Below are positions 18,104 to 28,687 of a DNA stretch of 38,144 nt, one piece after another. Location of the stretch: assembly GCA_006226965.1 (NCBI GenBank), contig SBGQ01000063.1, positions 1-38,144 on the forward strand, in the 5' to 3' direction. Position 1 is the stretch's first letter. Every line of letters starts with the position of its first letter. The translations under genes and the position numbers were made by a program. Under the pieces are notes generated by a model, which was given only the letters and a program-made list of their open reading frames with translations, ran no database searches and had not been told where the DNA came from. This DNA is from a bacterium (GTDB taxonomy: Bacteria > Bacteroidota > Rhodothermia > Balneolales > M1805).

Positions 18104-20605
18104 ATGTCAAAATCGTATCTCATCGTTCTTCTTTTTTTACCAGCTCTTCTAATTTCCTGTTCAACAACTAAGAAAGCCCCTTTAAATAACACGGAATCGA
18201 AGTATATAGATTCCTTGATTACGGAGCCTAGCGTTTATTATTGGGATAAACCAAAGTTTGAATTACCCATTTCTACATGGGATTTATTACATCAGAGAAT
18301 TCATATTTCCGCTTTTCCGGAAACGCAACAGTTTGCAGTTCATACAGACATCATTCTAAAGAACAAGCCATTAGAGCAAAATAAGTTGTATTTAGACGCA
18401 ATCGGCATTTTTCCCGATTCAGTGATTAATCTCAGTAACAATAAATCTCTGACCTTTGATACGACAGCAACATCCTTGCTTATTTACTTAGATAAACGTG
18501 TTCAACGTGGAGATACTCTTGCTGTACGAGTGATATACACAATTCAAAATCCGGGAATTGGGATTCATATCGTTGATGCGAAAAATGAGTTTGCAGACGA
18601 ACCGTTTCAAATTTGGACACAAAATCAACCTGATGAAATTCGTTATTGGTTGCCAACTATTGCCGGCCCTGCGGATAAGGCAAGTATGGAGCTCTGGCTC
18701 GATGTGCCAGATACATTATCGACTATAGCTACGGGTATTTTGCTGGAAAAGTCTGAATCGAAACAGGGAAGAAGAACCGATTATTGGCGTTTACAACAAG
18801 ACCAGTCAACCTATTTATGGGGATTTGTAATCGGTCAATTCGAAAAATCTGTTCAACGTTATAGCGATAAACGGCTGGAGTTTTTTACGGATAAGAAATT
18901 CAAAGCATACCATTCGATTATCTATAAAGATGTACCGCAAATGATTGAGCTTATGGAATCTTATACGGCGATTCCGTTTCCGTTTGATGCTTTGCGGTTT
19001 GTTCCTATTTATGAGTTTGATTCAGCCGGTATGGAAAACACAGGGATGGTTACCTTATTTGACGAAGCTCAGTTCGATTCAACTGCGCTTATCGATGTAA
19101 ATAATGACGGGTTGCTGATGCATGAAATAGCGCACCATTGGTTCGGAAATACGGTTACGGTAAACGAATGGGGTTCAGTTGCTTTACAAGAAGGGATAGC
19201 CACATGGTTCGAATTAGAGTTTTTTAAGACGCATCGTCAAGCCGCTTATGAAGACGAAAAATGGTGGAATATGTATTCGTATTTGCATGAAAGCAGCCAA
19301 TACAAGCGTCCGATTATAACCCCAAATTATGACAATCCTAATCAGTTATTTGATACCCATTCGTACGAAAAAGCGGCATTAGTTTTTGATTATCTTCGAT
19401 TTTTGATAGGAGAAGATGCGTTTCAATCGGTTTTGAGAGAGTGGTTAAAAACTCCGCAAGATCAAATCAACATAAACCATTTTCAAAAAATTGTTGAAGA
19501 GCAAACCGGAAAATCGTGGAATATCTTTTTTAATCAATGGTTTAAGCAACCCGGACATCCCAAAATTGAACTTTCCCATTTTTCTGACGGAAACAAAACC
19601 ATTGTAAAACTTGCTCAGGTTCAAAATCTGAAAAAAGAACCGGTTTTTCAGTTGAGATTACCCTTAACTCTATTCTATGCTGATTCTGTTCAGGAAACAT
19701 GGATTCAATGGTACTCGAAAGACACCGTGATTTCTGTTCCCGCAGAATTGAAGGACATACAGCTAAATAATGGATTCATAGCACCTGTTGAAATTCATCA
19801 ACATGTGGGTTTAAGTCAACTCATCTATCGACTCCGAAATACAACCGACGTCCATACTTTGGTAAATTCGTTGCTTTCTGTGCAAGCAAATGATAAAGAC
19901 TCCATTTTAACCAAAGAGTTAAAGAATCTGATTCAGAATCATCCGTCAAATTTGGTACAAAGTATTGCTGCAGAGGTTTTAACAGCGCAATACACAACGG
20001 ATGAGCGTGATTATTTTGTACATCTCTTGCAATCGGAAAAAGACGGAAGAGTACGCATTCAGTCAATTTACGCGTTGGCGGCTGATTCCGCAGCTTGGAT
20101 AGACGATGTTTTGAAAAAGCAATTACAAGCAGAGAAAAGCTATTTTGTGAAAGCTGAAATCATAAAAGTTGGTCTTCAACGCAATGGGGACGCTTGGATA
20201 TCGTTTGTAAAACCGTTTGCTAAACAAACATCCTATCAAGAAGTCCTAAAATCAGCAATTGTGCAAGGTCTTCAGGCCCTTAATTCAGATGAAGCATTTG
20301 AGCTTCAAATGGAGTTGGCATCGTATCAATCAAAAAAATCGTTTGTGTACGAATCGCTGTTTTCTTTGAGCTTGATGGAATCACTTCAACAGAAGCAGCA
20401 AGAACGATTAAACGAGTTGTATAAGAAGAAAGTGATATCAAGTGACTTATCGATTAAGTTATTGGCCGCAAAAGCTTTATTTGCGCAACCTTCACAAAAA
20501 CCGTGGTTATTAGAACATTTGAACTCACTTCCTGAGCAAGATAAAATCTGGTTGCTTTCCGAACTCATTAAACCCGCCCTTGAAGTAGAAGTAAATCAAC
20601 AATAA
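18104..20605 (+). CDS. M1 family metallo-aminopeptidase, lipoprotein
   Basis: 833 residues. The lipobox LISC with Cys19 predicts a membrane-anchored lipoprotein, and this decides the ATG at 18104 over an earlier in-frame ATG at 18047. The exopeptidase motif AGMEN (308-312) and zinc motif HEIAH (340-344) with Glu363 (HExxHx18E) are complete, so the enzyme should be active. The last 270 or so residues are helical and HEAT-like, as in other M1 enzymes. It probably trims N-terminal residues from peptides in the periplasm or at the cell surface. It is divergent from the DUF2723 gene and about 147 bp ahead of the sensor kinase. Confidence 0.9.
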   Translation: MSKSYLIVLLFLPALLISCSTTKKAPLNNTESKYIDSLITEPSVYYWDKPKFELPISTWDLLHQRIHISAFPETQQFAVHTDIILKNKPLEQNKLYLDAIGIFPDSVINLSNNKSLTFDTTATSLLIYLDKRVQRGDTLAVRVIYTIQNPGIGIHIVDAKNEFADEPFQIWTQNQPDEIRYWLPTIAGPADKASMELWLDVPDTLSTIATGILLEKSESKQGRRTDYWRLQQDQSTYLWGFVIGQFEKSVQRYSDKRLEFFTDKKFKAYHSIIYKDVPQMIELMESYTAIPFPFDALRFVPIYEFDSAGMENTGMVTLFDEAQFDSTALIDVNNDGLLMHEIAHHWFGNTVTVNEWGSVALQEGIATWFELEFFKTHRQAAYEDEKWWNMYSYLHESSQYKRPIITPNYDNPNQLFDTHSYEKAALVFDYLRFLIGEDAFQSVLREWLKTPQDQININHFQKIVEEQTGKSWNIFFNQWFKQPGHPKIELSHFSDGNKTIVKLAQVQNLKKEPVFQLRLPLTLFYADSVQETWIQWYSKDTVISVPAELKDIQLNNGFIAPVEIHQHVGLSQLIYRLRNTTDVHTLVNSLLSVQANDKDSILTKELKNLIQNHPSNLVQSIAAEVLTAQYTTDERDYFVHLLQSEKDGRVRIQSIYALAADSAAWIDDVLKKQLQAEKSYFVKAEIIKVGLQRNGDAWISFVKPFAKQTSYQEVLKSAIVQGLQALNSDEAFELQMELASYQSKKSFVYESLFSLSLMESLQQKQQERLNELYKKKVISSDLSIKLLAAKALFAQPSQKPWLLEHLNSLPEQDKIWLLSELIKPALEVEVNQQ

Positions 20606-20632
20606 AGCCTTAATTTTTTAACAGTAAGTTTC

Positions 20633-20662
20633 TTGGTGAATCACATAGATTTGATTACTTTG
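20633..20662 (+). promoter_or_regulatory. Candidate promoter of the hybrid sensor kinase gene
   Basis: TTG at 20633-20635 and TACTTTG at 20656-20662, 20 bp apart. The -7 element has one spacer base less than TAnnTTTG. The same TACTTTG word lies upstream of the S41 protease gene (minus strand), which suggests a local promoter variant. The start codon is 90 bp downstream. Confidence 0.35.
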
Positions 20663-20752
20663 CCCAAAATTGATTTAAGGTATTTGAACATGTTATAGGG
20701 GGCTTGTTTTATAAACGTACCCAAATGTGTTCGCCATTACATTTGAAGCTGT

Positions 20753-23700
20753 ATGAAACAACGTTGGGTTCTGTTGATTTTTTTAATAGGTGTATGTCTG
20801 TCAAGAGCTTATGCTCAGGAGTATCCCATCACTCAAATCACGATAAATGATGGTTTGCCTCAATCCGTTGTTTATTCAATCATGCAAGATTCAAAGGGTT
20901 TTTTGTGGTTTGCCACACAAGACGGAGTAGGCAAATTCGATGGGATATCCTTTGCAAATTATTCGGTTTCTGAGGGTTTACTCGATAATATGGCTCGAGA
21001 TGTTGCCGAAGATATTTTTGGGAATATTTGGATAGCAACAGATTCCGGTGTTTCAATCATTCTGGCTGATGATGATTCAAAAATTGTAACAGTGGATGAG
21101 TTAAGCAATTTGAGAGTTCGAACCTTATATCCTCGACCTGATTCAACGGTTTGGGTAGGTGTTACTGATATGGGAATTTATCAGGTTAAAGACTTTCGGG
21201 TGATACAACATTTAGATAAAAAGTTGGGTTTGGTTTCGAATCGCGTTTATGCACTTGAGTTTGATATCAACAATACGCTTTATGCCGGCACAGAAGACGG
21301 TTTAAGTGTGTATTACAATGGAAGTTTTAAAAACTATACCACAAAAGACGGTTTGTTATCCAATCGTATTCGGGATGTAAAACTAATTGAGAATACAAAG
21401 CTGTGGATTGCCGGATATGGCGGAGGAATTACAGAGTTCAGTCAAGGAAAGTTTAAAAAGTACAGTAAAGCAGAAGGCTTCCCGTCAATTAAAATCAATA
21501 AACTGATTCAGCGTAAAAACGGAAGTATTGTTATGGCTTCTGACGGAAACGGTGTCTATATCTACAATGGCAAAACAGTAGAGCACATTGCAGAGAGTAA
21601 AGGAATTAAAAATGGCAGTTTACAATCGGTTTATGAAGACCAAGAACAAAATTTGTGGTTGGGAACATGGGGAAGCGGCGTTTACCGATTACGTTATTTG
21701 AATATTCTGCAATATGATATCAATTCCGGCTTGCCGGAGAACAATGTTACCGCGGTTACTGTTGACCCCTCAGGCGCTATTTGGATGGGTACAAATAATA
21801 TGGGAATCAGCCGGTTTTATAAGGGTGAAAAAACGTACTACAATACCGGAAACGGTAAGTTACCTGTTAACAGAATTTTTGATCTAACGGTTGCATCTGC
21901 AACAGAAGTGTGGGCTGCAACAGATAGAGGTTTATTTAAGATTGATAAAAATGGTATCAATTATCACGAACAATTAGACGGCTTATCAAAAGCATCAATA
22001 CGAAGAGTAACAAGAGATAAAAATAACAGAATTTGGTCAGGTGTTTTCGGGAATGGTTTATTTGTTATCGACGGTAAATCGGTTAAACAGTTTTCCAGAA
22101 AAGACGGTTTGTTGAATGATAGTGTTTTTGCCATCTCTCATCGAAAAAACGGGGAAACGTGGGTCGGGACTGATGGTGGTATTTCAATTATTAAAGGTGA
22201 TAAAGTTGTCCGTTCAATAACAAAAGACAATGGAATTAAAGACAACCGAATTGCCAATTTGTTGGAAGATTCACACGGGAATATGTGGGTTGGAACATTT
22301 AAAAACGGTCTCGACATTTTTAAAGACGATACACTCATTCATTACGATATCACCAACGGATTATCCAATAATCTGATAACATTTATGGAAGAAGACCAAT
22401 TCGGAAGCGTTTGGGTTGGTACTAAGAAAGGAATTAATCGTTTTTATACTGATAGAATCGTGTCTTATTCCACAATGAACGGCATAATTTCGAACGAAAC
22501 GAATGTGAATTCTTCCTATTACAAGCATCCTTACATGTTTATAGGAACTGTTGACGGTACTTCGCAATTGGATTTATCTTCGGAAATATTCAATAATCAG
22601 GAGCCTCCGGTTTACATTACAGCCGTCAAAAATTTGGATAAACACTTAGATTTACAGTGGTTAAACGAGCTGAACTTCAATCAAAATAATTTAACCTTCG
22701 AGTTTACAGGAATCAATTTCACGAATCCGACTCAATTAAAGTTCAGATATCGATTGGTTGGTTTTGATAATCTGTGGAGAACAACTACTAAACGAAGCAT
22801 TCAGTTCACCAATTTACCTGACGGACACTACACATTTGAAGTCTTAGCTTTAAACTCGTTCGGATTATACAGCGAACAACCGGCACAATTGCATTTTACA
22901 ATCATACCGCCGTTTTGGATAACAAAATCGTTCCGAATTATCGTTTTCAGTTTGATTGTTTTTGTTATCTATATCGGCGTTCGAATGCGGGACAGACGTC
23001 TTCGTCAAATGAATGAAGAACTTGAAATTCAAATAGTTGAACGCACAAAAGCTTTAAAGAAGAGCGAAGAATTATTTCGCCTAATTTCTGAAAACGCAGG
23101 TGAATTAATTGCCGTTTGCAAATTAAGAGGTGAAACCGTTTATGCGAGTCCTTCATTCGAAGATTTACTTGGATATCATCCCAAAGAAATTGAAGGCAAC
23201 AATATCGCCATGCTCACCAATGCCGAAAACCAGGCTGTAATGCTGGATGTTGTTAAACGGATAAAATATAAACCTGAGCAAATAATTTCAGAAGAGGTGC
23301 GATTACAGCATAAAGACGGGCACTGGATTGATTTTGTAACCACAACGAGTGCTGTTCAGATTCAGGAAAGTGATGAAATGCAGTACGTGATTTTAGGCCA
23401 TGATATCAGTTCCAGAAAACGTTCGGAAGAAGAGCTGTTAAAGAGTAAGATGCAGGCAGAGGAAGCGAATCTGGCTAAATCCAGATTCCTTGCAAGTATG
23501 TCACACGAATTACGAACACCGCTGAATGCAATATTGGGTTTTGCTCAGATTATGGCGAATGCGACAGATATTCCTCAGAAGCATCGGGAATACGTAAAAA
23601 TAATGCACAACAGCGGTGAGCATTTGTTGAGTATGATTAACGATATTCTAGATTTATCAAAAATTGAAGCCGGCAGGATGGAATTGAAACCCGGCATTTC

Positions 23701-24838
23701 TTCATTACATGATTTCCTGATTGATTTGGAAAATATGATGCAGATGCAAGCTCGAAAAAATAATCTGGCATTGATATTTGAGCAATCAGAACATGTGCCG
23801 GATCTGATCGAGGTCGATTTTAATAAAATGCGACAGGTTTTAATTAATCTGATTGGTAATGCGATAAAATACACCGAAAAAGGAAACGTGTGGGTGTTTA
23901 CCAAATTGGGTAAATCCGGGGAGCTGGAATTTCAGGTTAGAGATACTGGTCCCGGTATTGAACCCGAACAATTAAGCAAGATATTCGATGCTTTTCATCA
24001 GGTGAACGGGAATAATTTCAGCAAAGGAACGGGCTTAGGATTAACCATTTCTATGAAATTAGCCGTTTTGATGGGCGGAAATATTCATGTGGAATCAAAA
24101 CATGGCTCAGGTTCAGTATTCACATTGAAACTCCCTTACAAATCGGTTGCTAATCACGAAGTAATGCTTTCAAACAGTGATAAATATCACATAAAAGGTC
24201 TAAATGCGGATAGTAAAGCACCCAAAGTGATGATTATTGACGATGTAGATGAGAACCGAGCCATTTTAACAGAATACCTTAGTCAGGTTGGGTTTGAGTG
24301 TTATGATTACACACTCGCTAAGCCGGCTTTATCAGCAATAGATGAAGTAAAACCGGATATTATTCTAACCGACATCATTATGCCGGAAATGAACGGAAAA
24401 GAGTTTTTAGTTGAAATCAGGAATAATCCGAAGACTAAAAAAATGCCTGTTATTGCCATTACAGCTAGTATTTTTGCCGAAACTCGAACAGATTTAATCC
24501 AATTTGGATTCGATGAATTCATTCATAAACCGATAGAGATGCAAACCTTATTGGAGATGATAGCCAAGTTTACACATGTAAGTTATGAACGGGTTGAAAA
24601 AAGTGAGCTGATTGAAACCAAGAATTCAAGTAATCAATATTCTGAAGAACTTTCTCAATTAAATGCGGAACAAAAGGAAGAGTTGGCTGAGGCTTTAGAA
24701 CTCTTGGATATGGAACAGGTACAAGAATTTGTTAAATCTTTACCTGAACATCTTAATTTGAAAAAACACCTGCAATTAGCCCTTGACGAAAAAAATTATC
24801 GTTTTATTTTGAGCTTAAGTGAACAATTGAACGCTTAA
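20753..24838 (+). CDS. Hybrid sensor histidine kinase with extracellular propeller
   Basis: 1,361 residues. Signal peptide (1-22), then a long series of two-component propeller repeats (GLP/GLL-N, IWIATDSG, VWVGT motifs) to about 610, a Y_Y_Y domain (about 620-723) and one membrane segment (728-745). On the inside: short coiled coil, PAS (about 770-895), HisKA with SHELRTPLNAILGF (phospho-His918), HATPase (about 1015-1135) and a receiver with IDDVDEN and LTDIIMPEM (phospho-Asp1207), TAS and HKP. The last 75 residues are helical and lack the AraC-type DNA-binding domain of typical Bacteroidota hybrid two-component proteins; they also show no HxxKG phosphotransfer motif. The signal must pass to a partner not in this window. 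The propeller type often senses polysaccharide fragments. The M28 gene follows after 9 bp. Confidence 0.92.
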   Translation: MKQRWVLLIFLIGVCLSRAYAQEYPITQITINDGLPQSVVYSIMQDSKGFLWFATQDGVGKFDGISFANYSVSEGLLDNMARDVAEDIFGNIWIATDSGVSIILADDDSKIVTVDELSNLRVRTLYPRPDSTVWVGVTDMGIYQVKDFRVIQHLDKKLGLVSNRVYALEFDINNTLYAGTEDGLSVYYNGSFKNYTTKDGLLSNRIRDVKLIENTKLWIAGYGGGITEFSQGKFKKYSKAEGFPSIKINKLIQRKNGSIVMASDGNGVYIYNGKTVEHIAESKGIKNGSLQSVYEDQEQNLWLGTWGSGVYRLRYLNILQYDINSGLPENNVTAVTVDPSGAIWMGTNNMGISRFYKGEKTYYNTGNGKLPVNRIFDLTVASATEVWAATDRGLFKIDKNGINYHEQLDGLSKASIRRVTRDKNNRIWSGVFGNGLFVIDGKSVKQFSRKDGLLNDSVFAISHRKNGETWVGTDGGISIIKGDKVVRSITKDNGIKDNRIANLLEDSHGNMWVGTFKNGLDIFKDDTLIHYDITNGLSNNLITFMEEDQFGSVWVGTKKGINRFYTDRIVSYSTMNGIISNETNVNSSYYKHPYMFIGTVDGTSQLDLSSEIFNNQEPPVYITAVKNLDKHLDLQWLNELNFNQNNLTFEFTGINFTNPTQLKFRYRLVGFDNLWRTTTKRSIQFTNLPDGHYTFEVLALNSFGLYSEQPAQLHFTIIPPFWITKSFRIIVFSLIVFVIYIGVRMRDRRLRQMNEELEIQIVERTKALKKSEELFRLISENAGELIAVCKLRGETVYASPSFEDLLGYHPKEIEGNNIAMLTNAENQAVMLDVVKRIKYKPEQIISEEVRLQHKDGHWIDFVTTTSAVQIQESDEMQYVILGHDISSRKRSEEELLKSKMQAEEANLAKSRFLASMSHELRTPLNAILGFAQIMANATDIPQKHREYVKIMHNSGEHLLSMINDILDLSKIEAGRMELKPGISSLHDFLIDLENMMQMQARKNNLALIFEQSEHVPDLIEVDFNKMRQVLINLIGNAIKYTEKGNVWVFTKLGKSGELEFQVRDTGPGIEPEQLSKIFDAFHQVNGNNFSKGTGLGLTISMKLAVLMGGNIHVESKHGSGSVFTLKLPYKSVANHEVMLSNSDKYHIKGLNADSKAPKVMIIDDVDENRAILTEYLSQVGFECYDYTLAKPALSAIDEVKPDIILTDIIMPEMNGKEFLVEIRNNPKTKKMPVIAITASIFAETRTDLIQFGFDEFIHKPIEMQTLLEMIAKFTHVSYERVEKSELIETKNSSNQYSEELSQLNAEQKEELAEALELLDMEQVQEFVKSLPEHLNLKKHLQLALDEKNYRFILSLSEQLNA

Positions 24839-24847
24839 GATTTAATT

Positions 24848-26476
24848 ATGATGAGATTTATTACTGTGTGTTGTGTAGTTGCCTTGGTAACAAGTGCCTG
24901 TTCTGTCGATCCTGAAAAAGTAGCAGAACAATTAAATCAAGAAACACTAAAAAAACATATCCAGGTTTTATCGTCTGATGAATTTGCCGGTAGAGCTCCG
25001 GCAACCGAAGGTGAACAAAAAACCGTTGAGTATATTATTAACGAATTCAAAACCATTGGTCTAGAACCTGAGTTTGGTGATAGTTTTATTCAAGATGTTC
25101 CGGTTGTAGGACAAAAGGTAAACCATAGTTCAAGTTTGCAGTTTAACAAAGGTAAGAAAGCGATTAAAGCGGCTTACTCTGACGATTTTATGGTTTGGCC
25201 GGCTGATCAAAGCGAAAAGATTACCTTAAAAAACGCCGAATTGGTTTATGTCGGTTATGGAATCCAAGCACCTGAGGAAAATTGGGACGATTACAAAGGT
25301 CTGGACGTTAGCGGGAAAATCATCATCATAAAAAATAATGACCCGGCAGATTTACCCGGAAAATTCGGCGAAAAAGCTCGTCTGTATTATGGTAGGTACG
25401 ATTACAAGTACGAAATCGCAAACAAGTTAGGCGCTTTAGGGGCAATCATCATTCACACAACGGAGACAGCCGGTTATCATTGGCAAGTTGTTTCCAATAG
25501 TTGGGGAAGTGAGCGTTTCGAATTACAAAGCTCTGATAAAAAAGTAACTCAAATTAATGCATGGATAACTCAGGAATTAGCCACAGAGTTATTTAGCGCA
25601 GAAGGTTTAAATCTTGAAAAAGCAATGGCTTCTGCTGATGATGCAAACTTTAAACCCTACTCTTTTAAAAAAGTAAACTTAAGCGGTTCAATAGAGGCAA
25701 CTTATAGAAACTTAAATCTTAAAAATGTGGGGGCTCGTTTAAATGCCGGACAAAATACCGGCGGTGAAGCGGTTATTTTTACAGCGCATCACGACCATTT
25801 AGGCGTTGGATCTCCTGTTAGAGGCGATTCAATTTATAACGGAGCCAGTGATAATGCCAGTGGCATTGCGGCAATGCTCAACATGGCATCAACATTTAAT
25901 TCGATTAAATCTTTTTTAAAGCGAGATATGATTTTTCTTGCTGTTAGCGGAGAAGAGAAGGGTTTATTAGGTTCTAAATATTACGCCGCACATCCGAGTA
26001 TGGAGCCCGGTAAAATCAGTTTTGATGTAAATATCGACGTGGTGAATGTATATGGCAAAACCAAAGATGCTGTTTATGTGGCACTCGGTAAAACTTCAAT
26101 GGATGAGTTTCTGCTGAAAAGAGCAAAACAATTTGGTCGTTCCATTAAACCCGATCAACATCCGGAGCAAGGTTATTTTTATCGCTCAGACCATTTTTCC
26201 TTGGCAAAAGTCGGTATTCCTGCCATTTATCTCGGTGGTGGAACGGAGTTTATTGATAAACCCGCTGATTATGAGGAAACGGTAAAAACCTTGAGCCGCG
26301 AACGATATCATACCGTTTTTGATGAAATGGATGATACTTGGGATTTATCCGGTGCAGAGCAGGATTTACGCTTATTGTTTTTAACGGTTTACGATATGGC
26401 TAATGCGCCGAAGCGAATGGAATGGAAACCTGGAGATGAATTCGAAGCTGCACGTAAAAAATCGGCTTCAAATTAG
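24848..26476 (+). CDS. M28 family metallopeptidase, lipoprotein
   Basis: 542 residues. The N-terminal TSAC lipobox (Cys18) predicts lipidation. A PA (protease-associated) insert occupies roughly residues 110-250. The M28 metal ligands are visible: AHHDHLG with His314 and Asp316, the second Asp in SDNASG, EE of SGEEKGLLGS, Asp of DVNIDVVN and His of SDHFSLAK. This set predicts a two-zinc aminopeptidase. It starts 9 bp after the sensor kinase stop, so the two are probably co-transcribed. Together with the M1 enzyme it gives this locus two envelope aminopeptidases for peptide scavenging. Confidence 0.9.
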   Translation: MMRFITVCCVVALVTSACSVDPEKVAEQLNQETLKKHIQVLSSDEFAGRAPATEGEQKTVEYIINEFKTIGLEPEFGDSFIQDVPVVGQKVNHSSSLQFNKGKKAIKAAYSDDFMVWPADQSEKITLKNAELVYVGYGIQAPEENWDDYKGLDVSGKIIIIKNNDPADLPGKFGEKARLYYGRYDYKYEIANKLGALGAIIIHTTETAGYHWQVVSNSWGSERFELQSSDKKVTQINAWITQELATELFSAEGLNLEKAMASADDANFKPYSFKKVNLSGSIEATYRNLNLKNVGARLNAGQNTGGEAVIFTAHHDHLGVGSPVRGDSIYNGASDNASGIAAMLNMASTFNSIKSFLKRDMIFLAVSGEEKGLLGSKYYAAHPSMEPGKISFDVNIDVVNVYGKTKDAVYVALGKTSMDEFLLKRAKQFGRSIKPDQHPEQGYFYRSDHFSLAKVGIPAIYLGGGTEFIDKPADYEETVKTLSRERYHTVFDEMDDTWDLSGAEQDLRLLFLTVYDMANAPKRMEWKPGDEFEAARKKSASN

Positions 26477-26540
26477 TTATTCTTGGAAATAAGCAGGGAA
26501 GTGTAGATACTTAACTGCTTACTCATCTAATCCGGTTTTT

Positions 26541-26909
26541 GTGAAAGACGAACTACAAAAAAAGAACTTTATTCGCATTTGCGTAATAAACTGGCTGTTA
26601 TCTCCGGTTTTGATGTTCTTTTTTGCCTGGCCATATTTCAAATTTGCTCAATTACTCGATGTTGATGCATCCGTTGACCTTATCGGGAGTTTGCTTTTCG
26701 GATTCGGATTCACCCTTACTATTTTGCACGGTCATGTAAGTGTTGCTGTCGGCAGTTTACACCGCAGAATTTATTATGATTGGTTAGAAGAGAATCCATT
26801 CTCATTTGGATTCTTGTTCCACAAAGCACTTACTACAACTCGTTTTCGCTTAAGCGTTATATCAATTGCTCTTTTAATGGTAATTGTGGGCAGTTTGATA
26901 GAATTATAA
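26541..26909 (+). CDS. Small integral membrane protein of unknown function
   Basis: 122 residues beginning at a GTG; no upstream ATG is in frame. Three hydrophobic segments are visible: about residues 14-36, 45-70 and 104-121. Between them lies an aromatic and charged loop (RRIYYDWLEENPFSFG). I do not recognise the family. It is 64 bp downstream of the M28 gene on the same strand, with no hairpin between, so it may be the last gene of that transcript. It ends one base before the terminator hairpin. Confidence 0.55.
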   Translation: MKDELQKKNFIRICVINWLLSPVLMFFFAWPYFKFAQLLDVDASVDLIGSLLFGFGFTLTILHGHVSVAVGSLHRRIYYDWLEENPFSFGFLFHKALTTTRFRLSVISIALLMVIVGSLIEL

Positions 26910-26910
26910 A

Positions 26911-26939
26911 GCATGATGCATGTATAAAATGCATCATGC
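26911..26939. terminator. Hairpin between convergent small membrane protein and cysM genes
   Basis: GCATGATGCAT (26911-26921), loop GTATAAA, ATGCATCATGC (26929-26939), an 11-bp perfect stem. T-rich flanks are weak on both sides; it fits a bidirectional terminator between convergent genes. Confidence 0.65.
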
Positions 26940-26948
26940 ACATAAAAT

Positions 26949-27827
26949 TTAGCCAAAAAGAGAGCTACTCAGATAACGATCGCCGCGGTCACAAATAATG
27001 TGAACAATTACACCTTCTTCTAACTCATCAGCGAGTTTTAATGCTGCATATAAAGCACCACCGCTGCTCATTCCGGCTAATACACCTTCTTCTTTAGCCA
27101 TTCGTCTGGTCATCGAAGTAGCGTCTTGTTCGCTTACATCAATAATGCGGTCAACTCGAGTCGGTTCATAAATCTTAGGAAGAAACTCCGGTGACCATCT
27201 TCGAATTCCCGGAATACTGGAACCTTCTTTTGGTTGAGTGCCAATAATTTGAATAGCAGGGTTTTGTTCTTTTAAATAGCGGGAAACGCCCATAATTGTT
27301 CCGGTAGTGCCCATCGCAGATACAAAATGCGTGATTTTACCTTGTGTATCACGCCATATTTCCGGCCCGGTAGTTTTATAATGCGCTCCGTAATTATCGG
27401 GATTTGCAAACTGGTTTAATTGAAAATATCCTTCTTCAGAAGCCATTTTTTCGGCTAATTCTCGTGAGTATTCGATGGTTTTAGCAGCCGGAGTTAATAA
27501 CACGTTAGCTCCGTAAGCTTCCATACTTAATACACGCTCTCTGGTTGAATTATCAGGCATAATCAAGGTCATTTCTACGCCCATAATACTCGCAATCATG
27601 GCTAAAGCAATTCCGGTGTTGCCGCTTGTGGCTTCAACAATTTTATCGCCGGGTTTAATTTCACCTCGATCTAATGCTCCTTTAATCATACCGTAAGCAG
27701 CGCGGTCTTTAACACTGCCGCCGGGATTATTTCCTTCCAGCTTGCCAAAAATCTTCACTTTAGGATTGGTATGAATACGTTGATATTCAACGAGAGGAGT
27801 GTTACCAATGAGTTGTTCGAGAACCAT
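26949..27827 (-). CDS. cysM: Cysteine synthase B (O-acetylserine sulfhydrylase)
   Basis: 292 residues, a PLP enzyme that makes cysteine from O-acetylserine and sulfide or thiosulfate. The N-terminus shows LIGNTPLV, then NNPGGSVKDRAA with the PLP-binding Lys40, TSGNTGIALA, the GTTGTIMG phosphate loop and the EGSSIPGIRRWSPEFLPKIY stretch typical of the CysM branch rather than CysK. Cytosolic. It lies 22 bp after the serine acetyltransferase, giving the two-step serine-to-cysteine operon cysE-cysM. Confidence 0.93.
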   Translation of the reverse strand: MVLEQLIGNTPLVEYQRIHTNPKVKIFGKLEGNNPGGSVKDRAAYGMIKGALDRGEIKPGDKIVEATSGNTGIALAMIASIMGVEMTLIMPDNSTRERVLSMEAYGANVLLTPAAKTIEYSRELAEKMASEEGYFQLNQFANPDNYGAHYKTTGPEIWRDTQGKITHFVSAMGTTGTIMGVSRYLKEQNPAIQIIGTQPKEGSSIPGIRRWSPEFLPKIYEPTRVDRIIDVSEQDATSMTRRMAKEEGVLAGMSSGGALYAALKLADELEEGVIVHIICDRGDRYLSSSLFG

Positions 27828-27849
27828 AATTTTGTTTTTTTCCGGTTGA

Positions 27850-28680
27850 TTACGAGTTTTTTACAATTAGCGTATCAATTTCGCCTTTACTGTTCGACAT
27901 CTGTGCCTGATAATAAATTTTTGTGTTAGCCTGCACACTTTGAGTCAGCCATACATTCCCGCCAATTATGGAATGTTCACCAATTACGGTTTCACCGCCT
28001 AAAATGGTTGCTCCGGCATATAAAACAACATGGTCGCCGATGCTGGGGTGACGTTTACTTTCCGCATCACATTTATCAACGCTTAAGGCACCGAGAGTTA
28101 CCCCTTGATACACTTTAACGTTATTTCCTATCACAGTAGTTTCACCGATCACAACACCAGTTCCGTGGTCTATACAAAAGGAGTGACCGATTTGCGCCCC
28201 CGGATGAATATCGATGCCTGTTTTAGAATGAGCGTATTCTGAAATCATTCTGGGAATTAATCGAACACCGTCTTTATAAAGTTGATGGGCAAGACGATGG
28301 GCTGCAATGGCTAAAAATCCCGGATAGGTTCTTATGACTTCGGTTTCACTTTTAGCAGCAGGGTCGCCTTCAAAAATAGCTTTTACATCTAATTCTAATA
28401 AACGATGTATTTCTGATAAGGAGTCAAAGAAGTTAACGGCGATAGCGTCTGTATCTAAATCTCCCTTCACCGGATTTCGATGGAGAATTTGTTCCAGTTT
28501 TAAGATGAGTTTTTCAATATGAAGTTCAAATTCTTTGAGTGACTGAAAGCGATGTTTGGAAAAATCAGGAAATAGAGTTCCGAGTAATTCAACAAACCAA
28601 GATGAAACAACGTCAGGTGATGGGCAGCTGGGGCAATCTTGTTGGTTAGAATAGAGTTTTTGGATGAAATCGCGGTTCAT
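27850..28680 (-). CDS. cysE: Serine O-acetyltransferase (EpsC/CysE type)
   Basis: 276 residues. An N-terminal helical region of about 150 residues precedes a left-handed beta-helix of hexapeptide repeats ([49 protein letters not shown]). The His of DHGTG and the Asp of IDHG match the catalytic residues of serine acetyltransferases. It makes O-acetylserine for CysM in the next reading frame. The long N-terminal part is as in the plant/EpsC-type form. The first upstream gene, the Omp85 barrel, ends 142 bp before the start, so the operon probably has its own promoter. Confidence 0.92.
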   Translation of the reverse strand: MNRDFIQKLYSNQQDCPSCPSPDVVSSWFVELLGTLFPDFSKHRFQSLKEFELHIEKLILKLEQILHRNPVKGDLDTDAIAVNFFDSLSEIHRLLELDVKAIFEGDPAAKSETEVIRTYPGFLAIAAHRLAHQLYKDGVRLIPRMISEYAHSKTGIDIHPGAQIGHSFCIDHGTGVVIGETTVIGNNVKVYQGVTLGALSVDKCDAESKRHPSIGDHVVLYAGATILGGETVIGEHSIIGGNVWLTQSVQANTKIYYQAQMSNSKGEIDTLIVKNS

Positions 28681-28687
28681 TTTGATG

